From Lutraria lutraria (Eukaryota > Mollusca > Bivalvia > Venerida > Mactridae): a DNA stretch of 64,000 nucleotides. A model generated the notes under the pieces. The model was not told the origin of the DNA, made no database searches, and saw only the letters and a list, made by a program, of their open reading frames with translations. Where the stretch lies: positions 14,600,386 through 14,664,385 of the forward strand of contig OZ026839.1 of NCBI GenBank assembly GCA_964023205.1. Reading direction: 5' to 3'. The position numbers and the translations under genes are program-made. Shown here in pieces: positions 12,601 to 34,702 of the stretch. Every line of letters starts with the position of its first letter. Position 1 is the first letter of the stretch.

Positions 12601-15600
12601 AAAATCATAGCTATGAATAATAAATCACTTCCACCCAAAAATTGTACAACCAATACCAAAGAGTTTCCGATCTTTTATGGAAACTAATATTTATTGTGAT
12701 TTTATTTTTAATTGGATGAATTTTTGGCTGAAACTTTCTTCGTCGGCATTTTTCTTTACAAGCTTCTAATTTATCATCATTTTGCCTTGATTCTAGATGC
12801 ACCAAGTTGTAGGGTATGCCCCTTTAAAGTGGATTTACAGCGATTATCAAACACATTGTAACCGCAAATTAACGTTACAGACTACTGTTATTGTAATGAG
12901 TGGGGAACACCTGGTTACAAAAAAAACTGTCGTATGGTTTTCAAGAAACGTAATAGAGTTGGAAATGTTGATTTATTTTATGATGGTAGTAAACTCTAAA
13001 AAATCAAAACATTTACGTACTATTTAGGCGTTACTCTATCCTCAAATAGTAGTTTTTATCAAAGGAAGAAATCACTTATTAAATTTGATGTTCACTCTAT
13101 GAAAGTTTCTGATTAAAAAATGTTTGGTGCTATGGTTATGCCAATATTAAGTTATGGATGTTAAGTATGGAGTTTTCATAAATCACCAGATGTTGAAAAG
13201 TCCATATAAATGTTTTGAATAAAATAAAAAAATAAAAAATTCAAGTGCTGCCGTGTGCGGTATCCACGCCTTGATAAGAAAAAAAGAATTGTAAAGTACT
13301 GGTATAGAAATATGAAAGCCCCTAACTCATTAATGTTCAAGTTGTTGTAGCTGAATAATCCTGTTGGCAAATTGGTAAATTCTTGGTCTGTGAAAGTTAG
13401 GGCACTTGATGTAATCTTGGTTTTTCGTTATATGGGAAATGTTTCCATTTCAACCATGAAATTATACTAACGTATGTATGATGACATTATGCAACGTAAT
13501 GTCTATGTACTCTTTGGTGTCAACAAAAAAGATAATGAACCGCGAAGAATTTGGGAGAATCGATAAGCTTGTTGCACTTGACCAGCAAAGATTATGGAAA
13601 GTCCTGAACGCTAAACAAATCTTAAATAGGAAAAGTTGTGAAGATTTGTTTAATGGTAAAAGCGATACAACTCTTGATTTAATTCAAGAGGGTTGGAGTC
13701 ATTATTTTACAAGGCTTTATTCATATTCACATGAATCTAATTTCGACAATGGGATCAAATGTCAGGTTGAATACGCTTTCATGAACAATACACAAAAATT
13801 GACAGGCATGACTGGTTTGAACATCACACATTTTCATCAGGTGACGGTATAGGAATTTAACGTAATTACCAATAAACAACTGAACAATAAAAGTGGCTCT
13901 ATTGATAATGTTACATATACGAATACTAGAAATATGGCGGTATTAACCCTACTCATTAAACAAGGTCATAGATAAAGAATATATTCCCATGAAATTTAAG
14001 ACTGGCTTCACTGTAAATTGCACAAAGGAAAGGATAAATCGTTTAATTATCGTTTATCATTACTTCCAGCTATGTCAAAGGTCTTTGAAAAAGTAATTCT
14101 GAACAGATTAGACTACTCAAATAACAAACTTAATAACTGGTGTCAGAAAGGCAAAAGATGTAAATTGGTCTGATTTTCGTTGCAAGAATCACGCAATTTG
14201 CATAGAACGTGGGATTCCTCTACAAGCGTGTTTCCTGGATGCGAAATCTGCATTTGATATGGTGTTGATCCCGAGTCATATTTACAAACTCTATGAAATG
14301 GAAACTGCTACGGATGATAATTAAACTGTCTACTACGTGGTTCTGAAAGCAGAGTTGTTTCTAAACTGTATTAAAAGTGTTCAATATCACGCAAGGGACA
14401 GGGGTAAACTAGAGTCCTGTGAATTGACAAGTAAATTATTCATCGTCAGATTTATTCATGCTAAAACTTATGTTCCAGCTCGTTCATTTGGATTTATTTC
14501 TGACGTATCCAGGATACTTGATAAATATAAACTGGACGGTTAGACGTAAACAATGTTTGTTTCTGGTTATCCGGCATACCCTAATTTTTCGCTGCGACTC
14601 TACTTTTTATTTGACTGCACCTTTAGGCACGCTTTCAAGAACAGCAACACATTTTGTTTACATATCTATTTTAGATTAATAATGAGCGTGTAACCAGAAA
14701 AATATCTTTCCGGCTTATATCGAAAATCTCATAGAAATTGGTTCATTTACGGCAAAGAAAAATGAAAATTGCTTTAGATTAACAAACTGAATATATTTTA
14801 AACAAAACAAATGGCAAATTTGTAATGATTTTATACTCTATAGAAAAAAACATATGTATGGAATTGAACATGTCAAATTTCAAAGAAAAGTCAGTGACGT
14901 TACCTTTAATGAGATTCATTGTCAAACTGCACTTAAGAGTTAATCTTATTTCCGGCTAGAGTTTTATTTCAATGAATGTACCCATGAAGACCACAATTGT
15001 TGTTTGATTGTAAAGAGATCAAAGAAGAAAAGAAGTCTTTTTTTATTTCAATAGAATATCTCCATGTATTCAGAAAACATTATGATTCAACTAAACACAT
15101 ATTTAACAAGACTTAGTGTTGCTGTTTTAATGAAGACACAGATCAGCGTTTTAATTATGTTTTGTGTATTCTGTATACATGTAGTTCTAAATAGACTTCA
15201 ACATATGATATTGTGAGTTTTTTATCGTGATTATTCAGATTCTGTTTAAGTCTATATCCAACTTTTTAGGCCAATCAGAGGCTCGGGTTCTCAATCAGGA
15301 AGAATTTCCTTCACGATTCAGTCGTGTGCGATGACCGTTGTTTAATGCGATTGACGTGTAAAAGAGCGGGGAGCGGCCGGGCCACCACTTAGTCGGTTAG
15401 AGTTTGTTATAGTGAATTCCCGGAGACTCGGAACATTACTACATTATGAACACAGTTCTACAATAAGGGCCATTTTCCGACATCTCATAAAAAATATTCT
15501 GTTAAATGTTTAAGCTATCAGCTTCTCTAGGCTCCAATCACCACGACACAAATAAAGAAATTTAACGGACATTAGCTTTTTGTTTTAGAGTGTTTTAACG

Positions 15601-18198
15601 CCGTTTTCAAAGATAGTTCAAATATGTACGGCGACCGGTTCACCTTTCCAGTTTTTCTATAGTAGGGGATACCGGGATTGGATGGTCCAAGGGTTGAATG
15701 AGCCATCGCGCCTACCGTCCTGTTCTACCGTGACGACAACGATGCAACAAAAAGTTTTTTGACGCGGCATTTTCAAAATTGACGACACCCGAAATATTTC
15801 GATTTTGAGTAAAGTAATATTAATTTGATATCAAAATAACCATTTCTGCTATTGGTAAGTAGTTTTTCACATGTCTTATTAAATTACCGTCGTTTATATA
15901 TCTGTAAACGCATGGCTCTTTCAGATGTAAAGGTAAACTTGTTGTGTTTCGTAAATATATTTCAAAGTCATGCCGCCATTTTAGCAAATCCCTCTGCCAT
16001 TCTGTATTAATAATTATACCGGTGTTGGTTCAGCCTTGGCGTACGGGGTAGGTTGTGACAGTGGCTCAACCTGTCCCGTTTTAATTTTGAGCACTATTAA
16101 CGATATTTTTTCAACGTTGTCAAGACGAATAAATATTAACATTCAATAATTTTAAAAGTTTACCAATGAATTCTTTCTACCATTAAGCGCTAGAGTGTTA
16201 ATTTGCACTCCCGAGTTATAATTGTCTTGTTACATTTTAGGTGACAATTAAGTCTGAGTATGACAAAGACTTATAAACACAAGACAAGCAGGGGTTCTGT
16301 ATCTCACATCGTATACTATAGAGCCATGCCACTTGTAAAAACTGAGAAGAGTGGTGTAAGATCATTCGCCAGAGAACTTTAAATCGACAGAACGACATTC
16401 ACCAGGTTTATGACGAAGGCTGCGAAAGTCAAGACTAAAAAGGCTCGAATCGGATATTACGGGAACAATAGACTATCAAATGACCTTCAAGATAGTGCCA
16501 TTGAACAATACCTTTTAAATTCAGCAAATATGGATTTCAGTTTAGCTCCAATTGAAGTCCGAAGTGAGTGTGCTCTTGCATTTGTTGTTGGTATGCCGAA
16601 ATCTTGGATGGTCAAGAGCTTGACCGGAATTGATTGGTCTGACACATTTATGAAAAGGCACCCTAGTCTATCAGTTAGAAAACCGGAAGCCACAAGTTTT
16701 CAAAGGCAACAAGTTTCAATAAATCTAACGTAAATTAATTATTTGCTAAACGTAATGACAGGCAGTAAATTTTAATGCAAACGATATCTGGAATGTAGAT
16801 GAAACAGGCTTTACAACTGTAGAGAAACCGCGCAACATTGTGGCTGGGAAAGGAGTAAAGCAATTTGGGGCTCTAACCTCAGCTGAAGGAGGTTCCCTTG
16901 TGACAATATGCAGTTCCATTGCAATTGGGAATTCAGTTCCTCCTTTGATTATTTTCCAAAGAAACATTTAAAAGAACATTGTATTAGGGACGGCCCCGCT
17001 AGATGTGTAGGTGGTGCTAATCCAAGTGGATGGATGTCTGAATAGCATTTCTAGTTTTCAAGAGACATTTGGTCAAACATGTGAAACCTACTGCCGATAA
17101 ACCCGATATTGTTATTGCTGGATAATCATTATTCCCATCTTGATCTTCAAATTATACTGTATGCGAGAGCTAAGCGAATAGTGACGCTGTCCTTTTCCGC
17201 CACATTGCTCGCAAAAACTGCAACCTCCAGACAGGACTATACATGTATGGGCCATTGAAGAGGTGTATTATTATTATACCATATACTTATTGTTGCTGCT
17301 CAGGATTCATGGATGCGTAGTCATCCCGGGTTATCTATACCAAAATACGACATCCCTGGGATTTAAGGGGTTTGGTTTGATGCGTTTACCTCCAGAAATG
17401 CAGTAAAGGGATTTGAGGTCTCCGGTATTTGGCTCTTGAACTCAAACGCATTTAACAAAGTAGACTTAGCTCCAACTCGTAACTGACCGACCTGAGCTGA
17501 AAACGGATAGCCAAACATTTCAGCAAGTAGCTGAAACCACATGAGAGAATATAAGGCCAAGACATCACCAACTGCGACAACCGGCTCTGTTTTATATGAT
17601 ATAATTATTATACTTGCCGGCCTTTGCAACGCGCTTTTTGTGTTCTGTTAATTTTTTGTTCAATTTAGAGGGTGTTGTGTCTAGGGTTTAACCCTGAATT
17701 AAGTTATTCGACCATTTCCAAAGGCTGGACCGAGAATAACTTTAAGAAAAGGAAACACGAGGAAAAGAAAAATTGCAATTCTTACAGACACTCCAGAAAA
17801 ATCTGCATCAGTGAAATTGATTGAACTTAAAATAACTCAGAGAGTACCAAATTGGCTCATTCAATCCCGGTCTCCCCTCGAAAAGAAGCCGGTAATTTCT
17901 AGACGTATGGAAGAAAATCGACATTTTTGTCAAATTTTCATAGAAGGGTATGACAAGCCACGTACGTAACACGTCCATCGCACTGACCACTGGACACTAA
18001 CCACTGGACAAGAGCCGTAGTATCAAGAACCATTGCAGCTCGAAACCGATTTATATAGATATTTTGTAGATGATCTACATTCTTATAATTCTATTAATGA
18101 TAAATCATAACGATAACAAATTTCTTCGAAAACTTTAATTCAATTAATTTGAATATTAAAATTCAGTATACGGTACTTACGGCATCAGGTTTATCCAT
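642..18198 (-). CDS. Single-pass SEA domain and EGF-repeat membrane protein (C-terminus beyond the window)
   Basis: This is a spliced model read right to left. Coding exons are 18181-18198 (ATG, reads MDKPDA, donor gtaagt), 11307-11464, 10700-10845, 9066-9124, 8815-8851, 8070-8182, 7627-7694, 6838-7046, 4357-4470, 3768-3881, 2366-2479, 1206-1319 and 642-755. All junctions are AG/GT and the phases chain without a stop, giving 459 residues in the window. Residues 1-79 are a Tyr/Arg-rich tail. Residues 80-105 form one hydrophobic helix ([16 protein letters not shown]...). Residues about 146-262 fit a SEA domain with a GSV cleavage-type motif at 202-204. Five cbEGF domains run from residue 270. 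The lack of a signal peptide and the N-terminal helix suggest type II topology, with SEA and EGFs outside the cell. The role is unknown; adhesion or a shed surface protein is inference. The tiny first exon is the least certain part. Confidence 0.8.
1821..1891 (+). tRNA. tRNA-like sequence (SINE head or tRNA pseudogene)
   Basis: An A box (tagctcagttagtagagc) and a B box (gggtttgagcc) are present. The 7-bp acceptor stem pairs GCCTGAT with ATCAGGT, and the D and T stems form. The anticodon arm around CTTGCAA would read TGC (Ala), but its stem (TCCAA/GCAGG) does not pair well. A run of T follows. It is therefore probably a tRNA-derived SINE head or a decayed gene rather than a functional tRNA. 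It lies in an intron of the SEA-EGF gene on the opposite strand. Confidence 0.4.
2784..3085. mobile_element. TTAA-MITE copy with only the left end recognisable
   Basis: After TTAA at 2780-2783 it starts AGGCCCATTAGCTTTTTG and runs parallel to the complete copy at 23156-23392, sharing 'gcctttcttnagccacatctcgta'-type blocks. Similarity is lost near 3085 and no right terminal repeat is found, so this copy is truncated or overwritten. Confidence 0.55.
5030..5203. repeat. About 175-bp palindromic repeat, copy 2
   Basis: It begins tacagtcaaacctgtgaaca and ends with aacacagatttaactgta, with 'ggcctttat' blocks between. It is the same family as 168-348 and sits in an intron of the SEA-EGF gene. A fragment (tgatgacctttattcacagg) lies at about 4755. 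Confidence 0.7.
5541..6017. repeat. Tandem satellite, 36-38 bp unit, about 12 copies
   Basis: The unit is close to aatctaggtgcactataatt followed by agctataaaatgactc. Copies are regularly spaced from about 5575 to 6017, with single-base variants and one irregular unit near 5840. It lies in the intron between EGF exon 4357-4470 and SEA exon 6838-7046 of the minus-strand gene. No open frame was found. Confidence 0.9.
6233..6331. mobile_element. 99-bp hairpin MITE with a TTTATG target duplication
   Basis: The left arm ccaaaggggtttgtcacaaa and the right arm tttgtgacaaacccctttgg are perfect inverted repeats around a roughly 45-bp AT-rich loop. The element is bordered on both sides by TTTATG (6227-6232 and 6332-6337), as expected of a short transposed foldback element. 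A transcript would fold into a strong hairpin. Confidence 0.75.
6838..8182 (-). other. SEA domain encoded by three exons
   Basis: Exon 8070-8182 ends with ...[12 protein letters not shown], exon 7627-7694 reads [19 protein letters not shown]..., and exon 6838-7046 begins [13 protein letters not shown]. Together they match the SEA pattern: an initial strand and helix, then a hydrophobic strand after the G-S-V turn. Canonical self-cleaving SEA domains have G-S-[VI]-V-V; here the motif is GSVQI, so autoproteolysis is possible but not assured. A Pro/Ser/Thr-rich insert (about residues 222-233) follows the cleavage strand. The introns hold the 42-bp satellite at 7296-7572. Confidence 0.8.
7296..7572. 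repeat. Tandem satellite, 42-43 bp unit, about 6.5 copies
   Basis: The unit contains gattagcgtacaactcatgt followed by a tttatactatattcaatgtt half. Copies run from 7296 to a degenerate last copy at 7550-7572 (caagtcgtgtg). It is in a SEA-domain intron. The repetitive open frame across it has no protein meaning. Confidence 0.9.
10066..10237. mobile_element. Foldback MITE with about 63-bp arms
   Basis: The left arm starts gggtcaaatgcgagtgatgt and the right arm ends with its near-perfect inverse (acatcactcacacttgaccc). Arms of about 63 bp match at roughly 87% around a 46-bp spacer. It lies in the intron between exons 10700-10845 and 9066-9124. An open frame starting inside it (10138-10650) is chance. 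Confidence 0.8.
11603..11775. mobile_element. Palindromic MITE, about 173 bp
   Basis: The ends are ggtgtgccgtttggataatc and the inverse of the right end gattgtccaaacggaacacc. Arms extend about 48 bp through 'gtgaatttttatttcac' and 'cccgcgat'. The centre carries CG-rich cgatggtg/cgatcg repeats. It lies just inside the first intron of the SEA-EGF gene, 140 bp from exon 11307-11464. Confidence 0.8.
12360..14700 (+). pseudogene. Decayed CR1/L2-like LINE reverse transcriptase, pieces out of order
   Basis: Reading frames broken by many stops and shifts still show RT motifs. [12 protein letters not shown] (the catalytic FADD block) is at about 12424-12458. After an inserted [12 protein letters not shown] and PILSYGC (thumb/C-terminal region) lie at about 13025-13165. 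Further right come earlier RT blocks: a [10 protein letters not shown] linker near 13695, [17 protein letters not shown] near 14065, and [11 protein letters not shown] (palm block A) near 14230. Earlier domains lie downstream of later ones, so this is two truncated copies or a rearranged one. It is located in intron 1 of the SEA-EGF gene on the opposite strand. Confidence 0.7.
12466..12823. mobile_element. TTAA-flanked MITE (piggyBac-like ends), 358 bp
   Basis: Terminal inverted repeats AGGGGCATACCCTACAACT are flanked by TTAA at 12462-12465 and 12824-12827, the target duplication of piggyBac-type transposition. There is no transposase inside. It interrupts the decayed LINE directly after the FADD motif, so it inserted later. 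A sister element with the same termini is at 43717-44238. Confidence 0.85.
15665..17877 (+). mobile_element. Pogo/Tigger-like DNA transposon with terminal inverted repeats, 2.2 kb
   Basis: The left end GGGGATACCGGGATTGGATG and the right end (read inward on the minus strand) GGGGAGACCGGGATTGAATG are inverted repeats. The left end carries an extra 16-bp stretch before the shared ggttgaatgagcc/gaatgagcc block. TA flanks the left end; the right flank is TC, so the expected TA duplication is mutated or misplaced. The interior carries a broken transposase. The whole element sits in intron 1 of the SEA-EGF gene. Confidence 0.75.
16262..17200 (+). pseudogene. Broken pogo-type (HTH/CENP-B-like, DDE) transposase
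   Basis: Joined frames give an N-terminal helix-turn-helix region ([14 protein letters not shown], then a stop at 16379, then [10 protein letters not shown]). An open stretch at 16410-16733 includes [20 protein letters not shown], typical of the segment before the DDE core. [15 protein letters not shown] follows with the first catalytic Asp codon at 16798-16800, then [18 protein letters not shown], and after stops [12 protein letters not shown] with the second Asp at 17121-17123. Stops and frameshifts make it non-functional. Family assignment rests on these motifs only. Confidence 0.75.
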
Positions 18199-19446
18199 TC
18201 TTATATCTCAGTTTAAAATATCATCTTCAATAACAGAAACTGGTCAGATAATGAACGTTGCGAAACTGACTGTACTGTAATCTTCACACGAATGTGAACA
18301 GGAAACAGATGGAATATACGATCCGCCGGGCGCACAGTAGTATTACATATAAATAAACACATTTTGATTGGGTTAAAGTACGATCCATCGTATAACATAA
18401 AGAATTCAATGGTGTAATTATAGTATTCAGTGGTGTAATTATAAGTATATATAATATAGAGTCCATGGTTGTGGTAACTTGATAATGCTGTAGCTCATTT
18501 TGTCACTATTAAGAGCGTACAGATGAAACAGTGGATGTACACGTTTTCTCAGACCTTATAAAATCTAGGGTCATGGGAAAAATAGTTGTTTATCGGGAAA
18601 TGGTGTTATCTATGTCACTGATAGGACCAATTAATTAAGGGGTTTCGGAACAATAAATATATCTATAGTGTAATTAATGTGATTTTTTTGTAAAAATTTA
18701 TGTGCCGAAAAAAATTGTCTACCATGTGATGTATTAGGATACGAAGAAGCAGTCTTTAGACCAGTCACATTTTGACTTTGAAATAAACTACACCAAAGGC
18801 CTCTGAAAAACAAAATTATTTTCGGAAGTTCCGGATTTTCGCGTGTTCCGTGTTTTTAACCTGTCTTTCCAACGGGAGATAACTATTCATAAAAATATTC
18901 GTGAAAACGTAAATACGGCCGGTAAAATAAATTTGTTTGTCAGATTTAGGTGATGTTGTGGTTTTCATGTCATCTGTTGGTAATTTGATTCAAGCGTAAT
19001 GTTCGTTATTTATGACACTGCACAAACGATCGTATAACTTACTGCTTATAACTTTGTAATATGTTTTCGCGACACATCGCAATATTATCTTTGCACTTTT
19101 GTCGTTGAGTCGCAGCTTTGGTGGCATTCAGTTATAAACTTTGAGGTAAATTATGTTATTAATCGTACTGTAGTGAAGTTTTGTGGTTATCGATTTTATG
19201 CTTAATGATTTATATGACAATAGTCGCAATTAATAAGTTAAGTGATGATGAGACATTTTTTTATTTCGCCCGCTCAGTCTTACTAAGAACAGCATATTTG
19301 TTTGTTAAAAATCCTCTATTTAATCCTGATGGTTGGTGAAAATTTTCAAATTCAATGAATTTAACCTGTCATGGACACAGCTGATATGAGTGAATTTACA
19401 GAGCTTATTGAAATTTGATAATGTTACCTTGTTGATTGCGCAATAA
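18199..19446. promoter_or_regulatory. Probable divergent promoter region between the SEA-EGF gene and TANGO6
   Basis: The SEA-EGF ATG (18198, minus) and the first TANGO6 coding exon (20694, plus) face away from each other. TANGO6 has a splice acceptor just before its ATG (20689-20691), so its 5' UTR starts further left, plausibly in 18830-19150 where CG dinucleotides are enriched. A candidate UTR donor is tttgag|gtaaat near 19145. No convincing TATA box was identified. Start sites are inference. Confidence 0.35.
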
Positions 19447-20183
19447 TGCATCAGGGCTTGAAAATATTACTTTTCAAGGTGGCACTAGTCCTGTAGGACA
19501 ATTTCTTACTCGCCCTTTAGGAGAACCAACTCGCCTTTAAGAAAATTTGGTGGGATGGGTACATAAATGATTACAACATTAATGAACGATACATTACGTT
19601 TTGGGTGATTGTAATCGGCATTTTTATATAAGGATCACCCTGATTCGTGTACATATAAAGATGTCTCTCAAGTAGCAACACTGATATTTATTGTGAACGC
19701 TTCTTCTACTTTCGCTTTCTGTCGTCTGTTCATTTTCAGAAAATGGGCACTGTTTATTGTCAGAAAACAGGTAACATGGTAAGATAATTCAGGATTTGAC
19801 ACTTACTCTAGTCCATTGATACGAGACCGACAATAATCAAGGCACTCAATTAATTTGTCAAGTAAGAAATCCCATTCTTAAAATAAATAGAAAAGCCGGC
19901 GAATGAAGCATTTTCACAGTTAAAACACATTTGTAAACTTGTAGCGGTGTTTTATATATGCCCGGAACAGGGCGGCAATCTTTTTTTAGTCATTATTGTC
20001 TATAGTGCAAGCGTTTACGAACGCAGATTAAACATAAACAAAATGTGAATCTAAACGAATTCGGATCAAATTGGAAAGAGACATTTTTGGTTTTAATTTA
20101 AATTTAGCGTGATTGAATGCCTGATTTTGTACTCGCCCTGTCGGACTAGCGTTCACAAAAATCTACTTTTAAGCCCTGATGCA
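19447..20183. mobile_element. hAT-like non-autonomous element, 737 bp
   Basis: The ends TGCATCAGGGCTTGAAAA and, inverted, TGCATCAGGGCTTAAAAG match. The core CAGGGCTTGAAA is typical of hAT termini, and the inner 'actcgccct' blocks are also inverted. A clean 8-bp target duplication is not evident because the flank is itself palindromic (atgcat). There is no transposase frame. It lies in the presumed 5' UTR intron of TANGO6. Confidence 0.65.
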
Positions 20184-20693
20184 TATTTATTTAAGATAAG
20201 GTCACCCTTAAGAAATTGTTTGTATGCCACTTTCGACCCATACTTTTTGACTCGGGTTAGTATGTAGGTAAATTCTTCTTTTTGTCATCCACATATACGC
20301 ATCTGACTTTAATTCAAGAACAAAATATTTATATTATTCTTAGACCAGCAGGTTCTTGGTGGGACGGTCAGATGTGGCTAACAAACAAAATTTTGATTTA
20401 GGCCTTAAGTGCCAAATATATTGTATGATACTTCAAGTAAAGAAATGATTAATCACACGAAAATCCCTAATTATCCACCAATTGATGAATATGAATTGAG
20501 TTTGACCAGGGCATTTTCCTGTTACCACTCATGCTAACACCAATCTAATGTACAATTACTACTTGCCTGATTGGTTTGGACTGTGTTCTGAAAAGGCCCC
20601 TTTAGTGCTGGAAAAGCCACACATTCTTCAGGAAACAGTCAAACACTTAAATTTTTTTGTCAGTTGAGTATTTTATGCTTTAATTTTACAGTC

Positions 20694-32927
<12,234 letters not shown>

Positions 32928-32956
32928 ACCCTTTTTTGAATTTTTAGGAGTTTTAC

Positions 32957-32962
32957 AATAAA
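32957..32962 (+). terminator. Poly(A) signal AATAAA of TANGO6
   Basis: AATAAA lies 30 bp after the TAG stop of TANGO6 and is followed by a T/G-rich stretch (gtgtgttttatgatgatttt), consistent with a short 3' UTR. Confidence 0.65.
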
Positions 32963-33224
32963 GTTTAAACCCACATGTGTGTTTTATGATGATTTTTATA
33001 CCCCCAAAACTTCATTTTAGGGTTTTTCTGGAGTCACCTGGTCAGTCTGCATGATTGTGTGCATTCATCCGTTCATCTGGTTGTATAGCACTGTTGTCCA
33101 TTGGTGGATTTTAAAAATACATGATATAAATGTTCATTAATATGTGTCCCATGCAAGATTCAGATCCATACATCCAAGGTCAAGGTCACTCTTAGGGGTA
33201 AAGGGTAAAACATTGGGTATTTTT

Positions 33225-33870
33225 ATGCCCCCGTATCGATAGATCTGGGGCATATTTTTTTTTGCCTCTCTGTTTGTCTGTCTGTACCAAAAATCAAATG
33301 GGATTTTGACGAAACTTTCACAGACTTGTTGTTACCAAGAACCACCACACATACATTCCGGGTTTTGTGATTTGATCATTTTTGACGGAATTATGGCCCT
33401 TTGTTTATTTTGTGTGATTGTAACAGCGAAATACTCTTGTTTCCTTGTTTTCTCAAGGGATTTTGATAAAACTTTCATGGAACTATTGTTATCGAGATAC
33501 CCAATGCATGTTGTAAAGGTTTTATGATTCGATAAATTTTGACTGAATTATGGCCCTTTGTTTATTTTGTGCATATGTAATGCATAGAGAAATACTCTTT
33601 TGTTTGCAACTACTTCTGTATTTCTCAAGGGATTTTTACCAAACTTTGATAGAACTATTGTCACCATGTTCACCAGCACATTTTGTTAGGGTTTTGTGAT
33701 TCGGTCATTTTTAGCAGATTTACAACCCTTTGTTTGCTTGTACCGAAATTTAACCTTGCCTATTAAATCAAAACGCTTCCACCTGCAATCATCGAACTTC
33801 ATATCTTGGTTCATCATGACAATCTCTACAGGAATTTGTCCAAGACAGCTAAAAAGGAGAGGAATTTTTT
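33225..33870. repeat. Dispersed repeat with degenerate internal units
   Basis: It begins tgcccccgtatcgatagatc and continues with repeated blocks of roughly 130 bp containing 'gggattttgacgaaactttc' and 'aattatggccctttgtttat'. The final block (ccttgcctattaaatcaaaa) recurs at 58590-58800. Open frames across it are broken and meaningless. It fills most of the gap between TANGO6 and the TRIM gene; nothing else was recognised in 32963-34204. Confidence 0.6.
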
Positions 33871-34204
33871 GTCTTTAAAATACAAAATGTAGAATTATTT
33901 TGCCTGGCTAATGTAACTATGTACAGAAGGCTTGTCTGACTAACAAAAATAATGTGTAAGCTATTAGTATAACCAGGGGATTTTATATGACATTTATTCT
34001 GTCACACTTTGGTAACTCTAATAAAAGGAGAGGTCATATTTATCACCATCACCTTGAGAGGCACTTAATTTCTCACATAAGAATTTAGTGGTAAGGTAAT
34101 TGTCACTGTACACAGGACAGGAAGTATAGTTGTCACATAAATCTATTCAGAAGAGTGTTTCACTAAAGTATGGTGAGCATAATGTTAGTTTAAATTGATA
34201 TAGG

Positions 34205-34210
34205 TTTATT
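34205..34210 (-). terminator. Candidate poly(A) signal of the TRIM gene
   Basis: TTTATT on the plus strand is AATAAA on the minus strand, about 490 bp downstream of the TRIM stop codon. Other AT-rich variants exist nearer, so the choice is tentative. Confidence 0.3.
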
Positions 34211-34702
34211 ACGTCTGGTTGCAATACAAATTTACAAGGGTATTAACTACTCAATTCGTATTGATGACATAACAATGTAAATAGTCTATTTCATGATATA
34301 TTAATTATAGGATACAACCAGGCACACAAAACAAACAAAAACAGATAATTACAAATGCATTGAATTAGATTTAATCTGAATTGATGGTAATAGAGCTGAA
34401 ATTTAGTGTTCAGTAGGGCCTTACATCACCGTGCCCATTAATGTGTTTTCACGGTGGACAATACCAATGTATTGTAAGGCGTCCTTCGTACAAATGATAA
34501 CGAGAATCAAGTATAATCTTTATGAATGTGTTCAATTAAACATATTACAGAATTTAATAGGTTACTAAGGATTCAAATGACGTAACGATTGATTTACGAT
34601 TTGTTTGCATCTTATGCAAACGAAGTTTCCATTTTGATTAGAAACAAGTTTTAGTTAGCTAAAGCTTGTTGGTGAACATTTGTCTATGAGTGTAAAGATG
34701 TT

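Noticed and set aside
12797..13027. 76-codon frame as a gene
   Set aside because: It spans the right end of a TTAA-MITE and decayed LINE sequence.
16410..16733. Treating the 107-codon frame as a host gene
   Set aside because: It lies between terminal inverted repeats and continues, through stops, into DDE transposase motifs.
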